A DNA stretch of 64,000 nucleotides, from the NCBI GenBank assembly GCA_949987565.1, contig OX465115.1:6908566-6972565 (forward strand), written 5' to 3'. Below are positions 1 to 13,326 of the stretch, piece after piece. This DNA is from Luidia sarsii. Its lineage: Eukaryota > Echinodermata > Asteroidea > Paxillosida > Luidiidae. The position numbers were made by a program, and so were the translations under genes. Every line of letters begins with the position of its first letter. Position 1 is the stretch's first letter. The notes beneath the pieces are model-generated. The model was given only the letters and a program-made list of their open reading frames with translations. It was not told where the DNA came from and searched no databases.

Positions 1-88
1 GACAATACTTCCACGACGCAGCGAAGATCGTCCACTCTAACCAAAAAAGTTGTCTTCGTCATTGACAGATCCATGTATAATTTCCAGG

Positions 89-315
89 CCAATCGGTCGT
101 TTCCAAAAAAGAAAAGAAAAGGGAATCATCATTATTTTGTATGCAGTCCCAAAATGCCCGTGTATGGATATTAACCACTTCTTCCAAGGAATCTACAAGG
201 AGGTTTCGTAGTCGACTGCGCGCGTGTCTTGGCGCCAAATAGAACAATGGGACGGATGATCAGAATCCAGTCACAAAGCTTTAAAAGCCAGCCCTTGTTG
301 CTGGTCAACCATACG
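89..315 (+). promoter_or_regulatory. H2B promoter (reference unit)
   Basis: CCAAT lies at 89-93, a perfect E2F-type palindrome TTGGCGCCAA at 229-238, and a TATA-like TTTAAAAG at 280-287. Initiation is expected near 309-315, about 30 bp downstream, which gives a leader of roughly 40 bases before the ATG at 351. E2F-type sites fit S-phase expression; that regulatory role is inferred. Two further CCAAT boxes lie farther upstream in the preceding spacer (for example 4085-4089 and 4099-4103 before unit 2). Confidence 0.75.
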
Positions 316-350
316 ATCGCCACTCTCAGATCACAACACACGGAATCATC

Positions 351-722
351 ATGCCTCCTAAAGCTAGCGGAAAAGGTCAGAAGAAGGCCGGAGCTCCCAA
401 AGCTCCTCTTGGCACGGACAAGAAGAAGCGGCGCCATCGGCGCAAGGAGAGCTACGGCATCTACATTTACAAGGTCATGAAGCAGGTGCACCCCGACACT
501 GGAATTTCAAGCCGCGCCATGACTATCATGAACAGCTTCGTCAATGATATCTTTGAAAGAATCTCAGGAGAGGCATCTCGTCTGGCACTCTACAACAAGA
601 AGTCGACCATCACCAGCCGAGAGATCCAAACTGCAGTGCGTCTACTCCTGCCAGGGGAGCTTGCCAAGCACGCAGTCAGCGAGGGCACGAAGGCCGTCAC
701 CAAGTATACAACTTCGAAGTAG
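351..722 (+). CDS. H2B: Histone H2B, unit 1
   Basis: Core histone H2B, 123 residues with Met, pairs with H2A in the nucleosome dimer. The basic tail (1-33) begins [14 protein letters not shown] and contains the [11 protein letters not shown] nuclear-import and DNA-gyre region. The histone fold follows: alpha1 about 35-47, alpha2 about 53-82, alpha3 about 88-100, then the C-terminal helix with AVTKYTTSK. Lys118 corresponds to the ubiquitinated Lys120 of vertebrate H2B. Leu80 replaces the usual His (human H82) in every copy. The ATG is the first in the predicted mRNA (context ATCATCATGC), and there is no intron. A stem-loop at 747-762 marks the 3' end. The tail and the [20 protein letters not shown] block resemble echinoderm H2B; this is a recollection, not a search. 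Confidence 0.99.
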   Translation: MPPKASGKGQKKAGAPKAPLGTDKKKRRHRRKESYGIYIYKVMKQVHPDTGISSRAMTIMNSFVNDIFERISGEASRLALYNKKSTITSREIQTAVRLLLPGELAKHAVSEGTKAVTKYTTSK

Positions 723-746
723 TCCAGAAGACACCATTAACCAAAC

Positions 747-785
747 GGCTCTCTTCAGAGCCACCACATTTTCAAAAAAGAGATC
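747..785 (+). terminator. H2B 3' processing signal: stem-loop and downstream element
   Basis: The stem GGCTCT/AGAGCC with loop CTTC (747-762) is followed by ACCACA and the purine-rich CAAAAAAGAGATC (773-785), which matches the U7 snRNA-pairing histone downstream element. The loop begins with C, whereas the usual histone loop begins with U. The same element follows every full-length H2B. Confidence 0.93.
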
Positions 786-1150
786 AAGTGAACAATTTCG
801 TCTTCCAATTCGATTTCGTTTGATTAACTGTTAAAATTTTCAATCACTAAGATTGACTCCTTGAGTTATATGATTTACGGTAACATGTAACCGTCAAAAC
901 AAAAAATTAATTGAGGTTTCTTGGGTAAAAATGTTGAGACCTGGAGTTTATAATTATAGGACAGAGTCCACACAATTAATGTGTGTAAGAGCATAATATA
1001 CGCGACACATTGGGACAAACATCAGAGAACTTTTCTTTCCTTTTTCACAGAAGCCTATAGCGTATACTTCTAGTCACTCCGTTCAATTCGACAACCGGGT
1101 GAACTTACAAATTAATATCAGGAAATGGTGGCCAAACAGAAAGATCTTTT
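763..1150 (+). other. H2B-H2A spacer with two inverted repeats
   Basis: AT-rich DNA without a credible gene. It holds an 18-bp inverted repeat at 877-894 (16 of 18 symmetric, centred on ACATGT) and a hairpin-capable CACACA/TGTGTG with a 5-base ATTAA spacer at 969-985. Both recur in every unit that retains the spacer; units 3 and 10 have a base change in the first, and unit 7 has one in the loop of the second. Confidence 0.7.
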
Positions 1151-1157
1151 GAGATTG

Positions 1158-1307
1158 ACGCGTTTGTCTTACGAAAAAGGCAGCGCCACCACCGTTGCGG
1201 GCCGACCGAAGTTATCCAGCCGTGAGTGATGACCGCGACGTGATTGGCTAACCGCCGATCCCTCAGAGCTCTATAAGTATTCTGAACTAATCAGTCAACT
1301 GCATTCA
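1158..1307 (+). promoter_or_regulatory. H2A promoter (reference unit)
   Basis: ACGCGT lies at 1158-1163, an inverted CCAAT box (ATTGG) at 1243-1247, TATAAGT at 1272-1278, and a CATTCA cap-site motif at 1302-1307. The cap motif sits 30 bp after TATA, as in sea urchin histone genes whose start consensus is PyCATTCPu. The predicted leader is about 60 bases. Confidence 0.78.
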
Positions 1308-1322
1308 CAGCACTTGAGCTGA

Positions 1323-1745
<423 letters not shown>

Positions 1746-1781
1746 GGAAGACACCGACCGAGTTCCAAAATTAACCCAAAC

Positions 1782-1818
1782 GGCTCTGACGGAGCCACCA
1801 CATATTCACTAAGAGACG
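1782..1818 (+). terminator. H2A 3' processing signal, atypical 15-nt stem-loop
   Basis: GGCTCTGACGGAGCC (1782-1796) is one base shorter than the usual 16-nt histone stem-loop. It can form GGCTC/GAGCC with a 5-nt loop, or six pairs closed by a U-G wobble with a 3-nt loop. The flanks remain typical: CCCAAAC before, ACCACA after, and a purine-rich CTAAGAGACG at 1809-1818. It is the same in all 14 units that retain it. Confidence 0.88.
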
Positions 1819-1857
1819 ATTGCACACACTGTCTGCCGATCTGTTCCTCAATGTTTC

Positions 1858-1883
1858 GTTGTTGTTGTTGTTGTTGTTGTTGT
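1858..1883 (+). repeat. (GTT)8 microsatellite downstream of H2A
   Basis: Eight GTT repeats plus GT lie about 60 bases after the H2A stem-loop. The length is unchanged in every copy I read, although microsatellites normally vary. In unit 11 the H2A deletion brings it into frame, where it encodes eight consecutive Cys. Confidence 0.95.
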
Positions 1884-2207
1884 CTGTTTGCCATCGATAT
1901 TATTTCTGCCCCATGATGAGATAATTAGCCCCCTGAACCAGGATATAGGCCCCTATCATAAAATAATGATAATTTATTGCGTCGTTCGAACCTGTGCCCA
2001 GATAGACGGGAGATAAGGACTATTATAACTCATGAAATGGTAAAAAAAAATATTAAAAAAAAACACATCTTGAAAAACATAGCTTTTTGTTTTTTTCTTG
2101 TACATGCCCTGTAGTACAGTAAAGTATCTTCATCTAATATAAAAAAAACGCATAATTATGCTATTCGGTTGCCTCTCTACATTAATTATAATCATGATTG
2201 AGTAATA
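1884..2207 (+). other. H2A-H4 spacer, A/T-tract rich
   Basis: No gene is seen. Long A- and T-tracts lie at about 2042-2064 and 2086-2098, and at 2142-2149. There are a CTGTAGTACAG inverted repeat at 2109-2119 and a perfect 12-bp palindrome GCATAATTATGC at 2150-2161. Most inter-unit length polymorphism lies in these homopolymers. Confidence 0.7.
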
Positions 2208-2457
2208 CGCGCGTTTGGATACGGTAGTCTCCCATTCTGCGCGCGTTTCTGTGGCTCATTGTGTTAGGATAATCCCCCATTCCGCGCGTTTATGGGCACG
2301 CACGCATTGTGTGCTGATAATCCTTTTTTTCGCGCGTTTTTTGGGAGGAAGATGCACGCATATTACGGCGTCAGGCAAGTGTGACCGCCAGTGACTGCGT
2401 TTGCGTCCGCAATAATAATACAAGGCTCGACTCCCAGCACTCGACTCGCCACATTCA
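2208..2457 (+). promoter_or_regulatory. H4 promoter with four CGCGCGTTT modules
   Basis: CGCGCGTTT occurs at 2208-2216, 2240-2248, 2283-2291 and 2331-2339. The last two lie in clearly related modules of about 48 bp that share CATTGTGT, GATAATCC and the CG motif. TTTCGCGC at 2328-2335 matches an E2F consensus. There is no good TATA; the weak AATACAAG at 2417-2424 is at the right distance from a CATTCA cap motif at 2452-2457. The leader is about 33 bases. Binding factors are inferred only. Confidence 0.7.
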
Positions 2458-2465
2458 CCTTGTGA

Positions 2466-2798
<333 letters not shown>

Positions 2799-2824
2799 GA
2801 CACTCCCGCAACAACAACAACAAC

Positions 2825-2863
2825 GGCTCTTATCAGAGCCACCACAACTTCCTGAAAAGAGAA
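2825..2863 (+). terminator. H4 3' processing signal: stem-loop and downstream element
   Basis: The stem GGCTCT/AGAGCC has loop TATC (2825-2840), then ACCACA and purine-rich TGAAAAGAGAA (2853-2863). This is the canonical 6-bp stem, 4-nt loop geometry. Confidence 0.94.
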
Positions 2864-3109
2864 ATGTAGACAACGTCACTCTCATTATTTTAAGCTATAA
2901 TTTAAACGTACTTATATATAAGGTCTAACCATGAATAGTTTGTCAAATAACGATAACATTTGAACAAGCTGTTTGATAGTTTCCAAGAGTCCACTTCCGA
3001 TGTGTGATTGTCCAACGATATCCGTGATTATACTAGCCGACAGTCTATACAGGCCAGCCACATATAGAGTAAAGTTATAACGAGACACTATTACTTTAGA
3101 TTACTATAT
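2864..3109 (+). other. H4-H3 spacer, AT-rich
   Basis: No gene is recognised. A perfect 12-bp AT palindrome CTTATATATAAG lies at 2911-2922, only about 50 bases after the H4 processing signal. It resembles a TATA element, but no histone or other frame follows it at a promoter-like distance. Confidence 0.6.
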
Positions 3110-3788
<679 letters not shown>

Positions 3789-3816
3789 GCGGACAAGCAC
3801 ACAATTCAAACTAAAC

Positions 3817-3855
3817 GGCTCTTTTCAGAGCCATCAAACTTTCCCAAAAGAGATT
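3817..3855 (+). terminator. H3 3' processing signal: stem-loop and downstream element
   Basis: The stem GGCTCT/AGAGCC with the consensus loop TTTC (3817-3832) is followed by ATCAAA instead of the ACCACA seen after the other three genes, then CCCAAAAGAGATT (3843-3855). Confidence 0.94.
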
Positions 3856-4488
3856 GTATAACATGTCGCCGTCATCAACGATTCCTCATTCAGTAGTTAT
3901 TCATTGTCTATACAATAAATTATACTTAGCCTACTAATGCAACCTGTATAATTATTATTATTACCGATAACTTTTTCACAGTAAGCGACATATAGTTCGC
4001 GTTCCCGTTACAACTACGCGCTGCGTCGTTCGTGCCTGGCCGTTCCGGTCATAACGTGGGGCGCCCTCACTGGACCGAACGGATCCAATCCCACCGAGCC
4101 AATCCATTCGCCACATTTGCAAGTAGTCCACTTTTCACGGCCGATTTCGTGCAGACCACTCTCCGCTTGCAGACCGGACTTGCACAGTTTCTCCGCTCTG
4201 GTATCTTTGGACAATACTTCCACGACGCAGCGAAGATCGTCCACTCTAACCAAAAAAGTTGTCTTCGTCATTGACAGATCCATGTATAATTTCCAGGCCA
4301 ATCGGTCGTTTCCAAAAAAGAAAAGAAAAGGGAATCATCATTATTTTGTATGCAGTCCCAAAATGCCCGTGTATGGATATTAACCACTTCTTCCAAGGAA
4401 TCTACAAGGAGGTTTCGTAGTCGACTGCGCGCGTGTCTTGGCGCCAAATAGAACAATGGGACGGATGATCAGAATCCAGTCACAAAGC
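3856..4488 (+). other. H3-H2B spacer with GC-richer island
   Basis: AT-rich to about 4000, then a clearly GC-richer island at about 4016-4260, then a purine tract (AAAAAAGAAAAGAAAAGGGAA, about 4313-4333). The island holds CCAAT at 4085-4089 and 4099-4103 and an octamer-like ATTTGCAA at 4115-4122. Another CCAAT is at 4298-4302 and the TTGGCGCCAA palindrome at 4438-4447. Short open frames on both strands show no histone, H1 or other recognisable sequence. The island may be a distal H2B control region or an unrecognised RNA gene. Confidence 0.6.
3914..3919 (+). promoter_or_regulatory. AATAAA downstream of H3
   Basis: A canonical poly(A) signal hexamer lies about 80 bases after the H3 stem-loop in each unit that shows the region. 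It could serve as a fail-safe 3' end for transcripts that escape stem-loop processing. This is inferred; AT-rich DNA yields AATAAA by chance. Confidence 0.4.
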
Positions 4489-4559
4489 TTTAAAAGCCAG
4501 CCCTTGTTGCTGGTCAACCATACGATCGCCACTCTCAGATCACAACACACGGAATCATC

Positions 4560-4931
4560 ATGCCTCCTAAAGCTAGCGGAAAAGGTCAGAAGAAGGCCGG
4601 AGCTCCCAAAGCTCCTCTTGGCACGGACAAGAAGAAGCGGCGCCATCGGCGCAAGGAGAGCTACGGCATCTACATTTACAAGGTCATGAAGCAGGTGCAC
4701 CCCGACACTGGAATTTCAAGCCGCGCCATGACTATCATGAACAGCTTCGTCAATGATATCTTTGAAAGAATCTCAGGAGAGGCATCTCGTCTGGCACTCT
4801 ACAACAAGAAGTCGACCATCACCAGCCGAGAGATCCAAACTGCAGTGCGTCTACTCCTGCCAGGGGAGCTTGCCAAGCACGCAGTCAGCGAGGGCACGAA
4901 GGCCGTCACCAAGTATACAACTTCGAAGTAG
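4560..4931 (+). CDS. H2B: Histone H2B, unit 2
   Basis: The protein is identical to the unit 1 copy. TATA-like TTTAAAAG at 4489-4496, E2F palindrome at 4438-4447, 3' stem-loop at 4956-4971. It stands upstream of a broken H2A, so this unit supplies H2B without its dimer partner. Confidence 0.99.
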   Translation: MPPKASGKGQKKAGAPKAPLGTDKKKRRHRRKESYGIYIYKVMKQVHPDTGISSRAMTIMNSFVNDIFERISGEASRLALYNKKSTITSREIQTAVRLLLPGELAKHAVSEGTKAVTKYTTSK

Positions 4932-5531
4932 TCCAGAAGACACCATTAACCAAACGGCTCTCTTCAGAGCCACCACATTTTCAAAAAAGAGATCAAGTGA
5001 ACAATTTCGTCTTCCAATTCGATTTCGTTTGATTAACTGTTAAAATTTTCAATCACTAAGATTTACTCCTTGAGTTATATGATTTACGGTAACATGTAAC
5101 CGTCAAAACAAAAAATTAATTGAGGTTTCTTGGGTAAAAATGTTGAGACCTGGAGTTTATAATTATAGGACAGAGTCCACACAATTAATGTGTGTAAGAG
5201 CATAATATACGCGACACATTGGGACAAACATCAGAGAAATTTTCTTTCCTTTTTCACAGAAGCCTATAGCGTATACTTCTAGTCACTCCGTTCAATTCGA
5301 CAACCGGGTGAACTTACAAATTAATATCAGGAAATGGTGGCCAAACAGAAAGATCTTTTGAGATTGACGCGTTTGTCTTACGAAAAAGGCAGCGCCACCA
5401 CCGTTGCGGGCCGACCGAAGTTATCCAGCCGTGAGTGATGACCGCGACGTGATTGGCTAACCGCCGATCCCTCAAAGCTCTATAAGTATTCTGAACTAAT
5501 CAGTCAACTGCATTCACAGCACTTGAGCTGA

Positions 5532-5935
<404 letters not shown>

Positions 5936-6655
5936 GGAAGACACCGACCGAGTTCCAAAATTAACCCAAACGGCTCTGACGGAGCCACCACATATTCACT
6001 AAGAGACGATTGCACACACTGTCTGCCGATCTGTTCCTCAATGTTTCGTTGTTGTTGTTGTTGTTGTTGTTGTCTGTTTGCCATCGATATTATTTCTGCC
6101 CCATGATGAGATAATTAGCCCCCTGAACCAGGATATAGGCCCCTATCATAAAATAATGATAATTTATTGCGTCGTTCGAACCTGTGCCCAGATAGACGGG
6201 AGATAAGGACTATTATAACTCATGAAATGGTAAAAAAAAATATTAAAAAAAAACACATCTTGAAAAACATAGCTTTTTGTTTTTTTCTTGTACATGCCCT
6301 GTAGTACAGTAAAGTATCTTCATCTAATATAAAAAAACCGCATAATTATGCTATTCGGTTGCCTCTCTACATTAATTATAATCATGATTGAGTAATACGC
6401 GCGTTTGGATACGGTAGTCTCCCATTCTGCGCGCGTTTCTGTGGCTCATTGTGTTAGGATAATCCCCCATTCCGCGCGTTTATGGGCACGCACGCATTGT
6501 GTGCTGATAATCCTTTTTTTCGCGCGTTTTTTGGGAGGAAGATGCACGCATATTACGGCGTCAGGCAAGTGTGACCGCCAGTGACTGCGTTTGCGTCCGC
6601 AATAATAATACAAGGCTCGACTCCCAGCACTCGACTCGCCACATTCACCTTGTGA

Positions 6656-6988
<333 letters not shown>

Positions 6989-7504
6989 GACACTCCCGCA
7001 ACAACAACAACAACGGCTCTTATCAGAGCCACCACAACTTCCTGAAAAGAGAAATGTAGACAACGTCACTCTCATTATTTTAAGCTATAATTTAAACGTA
7101 CTTATATATAAGGTCTAACCATGAATAGTTTGTCAAATAACGATAACATTTGAACAAGCTGTTTGATAGTTTCCAAGAGTCCACTTCCGATGTGTGATTG
7201 TCCAACGATATCCGTGATTATACTAGCCGACAGTCTATACAGGCCAGCCACATATAGAGTAAAGTTATAACGAGACACTATTACTTTAGATTACTATATA
7301 TTTGCATCCATTTTCTTTTCATTAAGATTTAAATTTGTTCTCGAATTTTGTGAGTGTAGGCCTAATTGGCACAGAGCTCTGGTAAGACATTGGGGCGCGA
7401 ATTGTGGGATATGATCAGTGAAGCGTCCGGCTGGAAACGTCCAATCAGATCGCAATCAATTGTTCTTGCTGAAGCCCCGTAATGCTCTCCCAGTGGGCTT
7501 ATAA

Positions 7505-7978
<474 letters not shown>

Positions 7979-8747
7979 GCGGACAAGCACACAATTCAAA
8001 CTAAACGGCTCTTTTCAGAGCCATCAAACTTTCCCAAAAGAGATTGTATAACATGTCGCCGTCATCAACGATTCCTCATTCAGTAGTTATTCATTGTCTA
8101 TACAATAAATTATACTTAGCCTACTAATGCAACCTGTATAATTATTATTATTACCGATAACTTTTTCACAGTAAGCGACATATAGTTCGCGTTCCCGTTA
8201 CAACTACGCGCTGCGTCGTTCGTGCCTGGCCGTTCCGGTCATAACGTGGGGCGCCCTCACTGGACCGAACGGATCCAATCCCACCGAGCCAATCCATTCG
8301 CCACATTTGCAAGTAGTCCACTTTTCACGGCCGATTTCGTGCAGACCACTCTCCGCTTGCAGACCGGACTTGCACAGTTTCTCCGCACTGGTATCTTTGG
8401 ACAATACTTCCACGACGCAGCGAAGATCGTCCACTCTAACCAAAAAAGTTGTCTTCGTCATTGACAGATCCATGTATAATTTCCAGGCCAATCGGTCGTT
8501 TCCAAAAAAGAAAAGAAAAGGGAATCATCATTATTTTGTATGCAGTCCCAAAATGCCCGTGTATGGATATTAACCACTTCTTCCAAGGAATCTACAAGGA
8601 GGTTTCGTAGTCGACTGCGCGCGTCTTGGCGCCAAATAGAACAATGGGACGGATGATCAGAATCCAGTCACAAAGCTTTAAAAGCCAGCCCTTGTTGCTG
8701 GTCAACCATACGATCGCCACTCTCAGATCACAACACACGGAATCATC

Positions 8748-9119
8748 ATGCCTCCTAAAGCTAGCGGAAAAGGTCAGAAGAAGGCCGGAGCTCCCAAAGC
8801 TCCTCTTGGCACGGACAAGAAGAAGCGGCGCCATCGGCGCAAGGAGAGCTACGGCATCTACATTTACAAGGTCATGAAGCAGGTGCACCCCGACACTGGA
8901 ATTTCAAGCCGCGCCATGACTATCATGAACAGCTTCGTCAATGATATCTTTGAAAGAATCTCAGGAGAGGCATCTCGTCTGGCACTCTACAACAAGAAGT
9001 CGACCATCACCAGCCGAGAGATCCAAACTGCAGTGCGTCTACTCCTGCCAGGGGAGCTTGCCAAGCACGCAGTCAGCGAGGGCACGAAGGCCGTCACCAA
9101 GTATACAACTTCGAAGTAG
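8748..9119 (+). CDS. H2B: Histone H2B, unit 3
   Basis: The protein is identical to unit 1. TATA-like box at 8677-8684, stem-loop at 9144-9159. The promoter lacks one GT just 5' of the E2F palindrome, a haplotype shared with unit 4. Confidence 0.99.
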   Translation: MPPKASGKGQKKAGAPKAPLGTDKKKRRHRRKESYGIYIYKVMKQVHPDTGISSRAMTIMNSFVNDIFERISGEASRLALYNKKSTITSREIQTAVRLLLPGELAKHAVSEGTKAVTKYTTSK

Positions 9120-9719
9120 TCCAGAAGACACCATTAACCAAACGGCTCTCTTCAGAGCCACCACATTTTCAAAAAAGAGATCAAGTGAACAATTTCGTCT
9201 TCCAATTCGATTTCGTTTGATTAACTGTTAAAATTTTCAATCACTAAGATTTACTCCTTGAGTTATATGATTTACTGTAACATGTAACCGTCAAAACAAA
9301 AAATTAATTGAGGTTTCTTGGGTAAAAATGTTGAGACCTGGAGTTTATAATTATAGGACAGAGTCCACACAATTAATGTGTGTAAGAGCATAATATACGC
9401 GACACATTGGGACAAACATCAGAGAACTTTTCTTTCCTTTTTCACAGAAGCCTATAGCGTATACTTCTAGTCACTCCGTTCAATTCGACAACCGGGTGAA
9501 CTTACAAATTAATATCAGGAAATGGTGGCCAAACAGAAAGATCTTTTGAGATTGACGCGTTTGTCTTACGAAAAAGGCAGCGCCACCACCGTTGCGGGCC
9601 GACCGAAGTTATCCAGCCGTGAGTGATGACCGCGACGTGATTGGCTAACCGCCGATCCCTCAGAGCTCTATAAGTATTCTGAACTAATCAGTCAACTGCA
9701 TTCACAGCACTTGAGCTGA

Positions 9720-10142
<423 letters not shown>

Positions 10143-10862
10143 GGAAGACACCGACCGAGTTCCAAAATTAACCCAAACGGCTCTGACGGAGCCACCACAT
10201 ATTCACTAAGAGACGATTGCACACACTGTCTGCCGATCTGTTCCTCAATGTTTCGTTGTTGTTGTTGTTGTTGTTGTTGTCTGTTTGCCATCGATATTAT
10301 TTCTGCCCCATGATGAGATAATTAGCCCCCTGAACCAGGATATAGGCCCCTATCATAAAATAATGATAATTTATTGCGTCGTTCGAACCTGTGCCCAGAT
10401 AGACGGGAGATAAGGACTATTATAACTCATGAAATGGTAAAAAAAAATATTAAAAAAAAACACATCTTGAAAAACATAGCTTTTTGTTTTTTTCTTGTAC
10501 ATGCCCTGTAGTACAGTAAAGTATCTTCATCTAATATAAAAAAAACGCATAATTATGCTATTCGGTTGCCTCTCTACATTAATTATAATCATGATTGAGT
10601 AATACGCGCGTTTGGATACGGTAGTCTCCCATTCTGCGCGCGTTTCTGTGGCTCATTGTGTTAGGATAATCCCCCATTCCGCGCGTTTATGGGCACGCAC
10701 GCATTGTGTGCTGATAATCCTTTTTTTCGCGCGTTTTTTGGGAGGAAGATGCACGCATATTACGGCGTCAGGCAAGTGTGACCGCCAGTGACTGCGTTTG
10801 CGTCCGCAATAATAATACAAGGCTCGACTCCCAGCACTCGACTCGCCACATTCACCTTGTGA

Positions 10863-11195
<333 letters not shown>

Positions 11196-11711
11196 GACAC
11201 TCCCGCAACAACAACAACAACGGCTCTTATCAGAGCCACCACAACTTCCTGAAAAGAGAAATGTAGACAACGTCACTCTCATTATTTTAAGCTATAATTT
11301 AAACGTACTTATATATAAGGTCTAACCATGAATAGTTTGTCAAATAACGATAACATTTGAACAAGCTGTTTGATAGTTTCCAAGAGTCCACTTCCGATGT
11401 GTGATTGTCCAACGATATCCGTGATTATACTAGCCGACAGTCTATACAGGCCAGCCACATATAGAGTAAAGTTATAACGAGACACTATTACTTTAGATTA
11501 CTATATATTTGCATCCATTTTCTTTTCATTAAGATTTAAATTTGTTCTCGAATTTTGTGAGTGTAGGCCTAATTGGCACAGAGCTCTGGTAAGACATTGG
11601 GGCGCGAATTGTGGGATATGATCAGTGAAGCGTCCGGCTGGAAACGTCCAATCAGATCGCAATCAATTGTTCTTGCTGAAGCCCCGTAATGCTCTCCCAG
11701 TGGGCTTATAA

Positions 11712-12185
<474 letters not shown>

Positions 12186-12954
12186 GCGGACAAGCACACA
12201 ATTCAAACTAAACGGCTCTTTTCAGAGCCATCAAACTTTCCCAAAAGAGATTGTATAACATGTCGCCGTCATCAACGATTCCTCATTCAGTAGTTATTCA
12301 TTGTCTATACAATAAATTATACTTAGCCTACTAATGCAACCTGTATAATTATTATTATTACCGATAACTTTTTCACAGTAAGCGACATATAGTTCGCGTT
12401 CCCGTTACAACTACGCGCTGCGTCGTTCGTGCCTGGCCGTTCCGGTCATAACGTGGGGCGCCCTCACTGGACCGAACGGATCCAATCCCACCGAGCCAAT
12501 CCATTCGCCACATTTGCAAGTAGTCCACTTTTCACGGCCGATTTCGTGCAGACCACTCTCCGCTTGCAGACCGGACTTGCACAGTTTCTCCGCACTGGTA
12601 TCTTTGGACAATACTTCCACGACGCAGCGAAGATCGTCCACTCTAACCAAAAAAGTTGTCTTCGTCATTGACAGATCCATGTATAATTTCCAGGCCAATC
12701 GGTCGTTTCCAAAAAAGAAAAGAAAAGGGAATCATCATTATTTTGTATGCAGTCCCAAAATGCCCGTGTATGGATATTAACCACTTCTTCCAAGGAATCT
12801 ACAAGGAGGTTTCGTAGTCGACTGCGCGCGTCTTGGCGCCAAATAGAACAATGGGACGGATGATCAGAATCCAGTCACAAAGCTTTAAAAGCCAGCCCTT
12901 GTTGCTGGTCAACCATACGATCGCCACTCTCAGATCACAACACACGGAATCATC

Positions 12955-13326
12955 ATGCCTCCTAAAGCTAGCGGAAAAGGTCAGAAGAAGGCCGGAGCTC
13001 CCAAAGCTCCTCTTGGCACGGACAAGAAGAAGCGGCGCCATCGGCGCAAGGAGAGCTACGGCATCTACATTTACAAGGTCATGAAGCAGGTGCACCCCGA
13101 CACTGGAATTTCAAGCCGCGCCATGACTATCATGAACAGCTTCGTCAATGATATCTTTGAAAGAATCTCAGGAGAGGCATCTCGTCTGGCACTCTACAAC
13201 AAGAAGTCGACCATCACCAGCCGAGAGATCCAAACTGCAGTGCGTCTACTCCTGCCAGGGGAGCTTGCCAAGCACGCAGTCAGCGAGGGCACGAAGGCCG
13301 TCACCAAGTATACAACTTCGAAGTAG
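12955..13326 (+). CDS. H2B: Histone H2B, unit 4
   Basis: The protein is identical to unit 1. TATA-like box at 12884-12891, stem-loop at 13351-13366. It shares the GT-deleted promoter and the upstream A (12594) with unit 3. Confidence 0.99.
   Translation: MPPKASGKGQKKAGAPKAPLGTDKKKRRHRRKESYGIYIYKVMKQVHPDTGISSRAMTIMNSFVNDIFERISGEASRLALYNKKSTITSREIQTAVRLLLPGELAKHAVSEGTKAVTKYTTSK

Noticed and set aside
544..834. 96-codon + strand frame overlapping the H2B 3' half
   Set aside because: It is out of frame with H2B and starts at an internal ATG, and it runs through the stem-loop, which lies outside coding sequence in histone genes.
4014..4301. Open frames of 80-95 codons on both strands in the GC-richer H3-H2B spacer island, considered as an H1 remnant or a small gene
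   Set aside because: Neither strand shows an H1 globular domain, a Lys/Ala/Pro-rich tail or any other recognised motif. Overlapping frames on both strands in GC-richer DNA are expected by chance.
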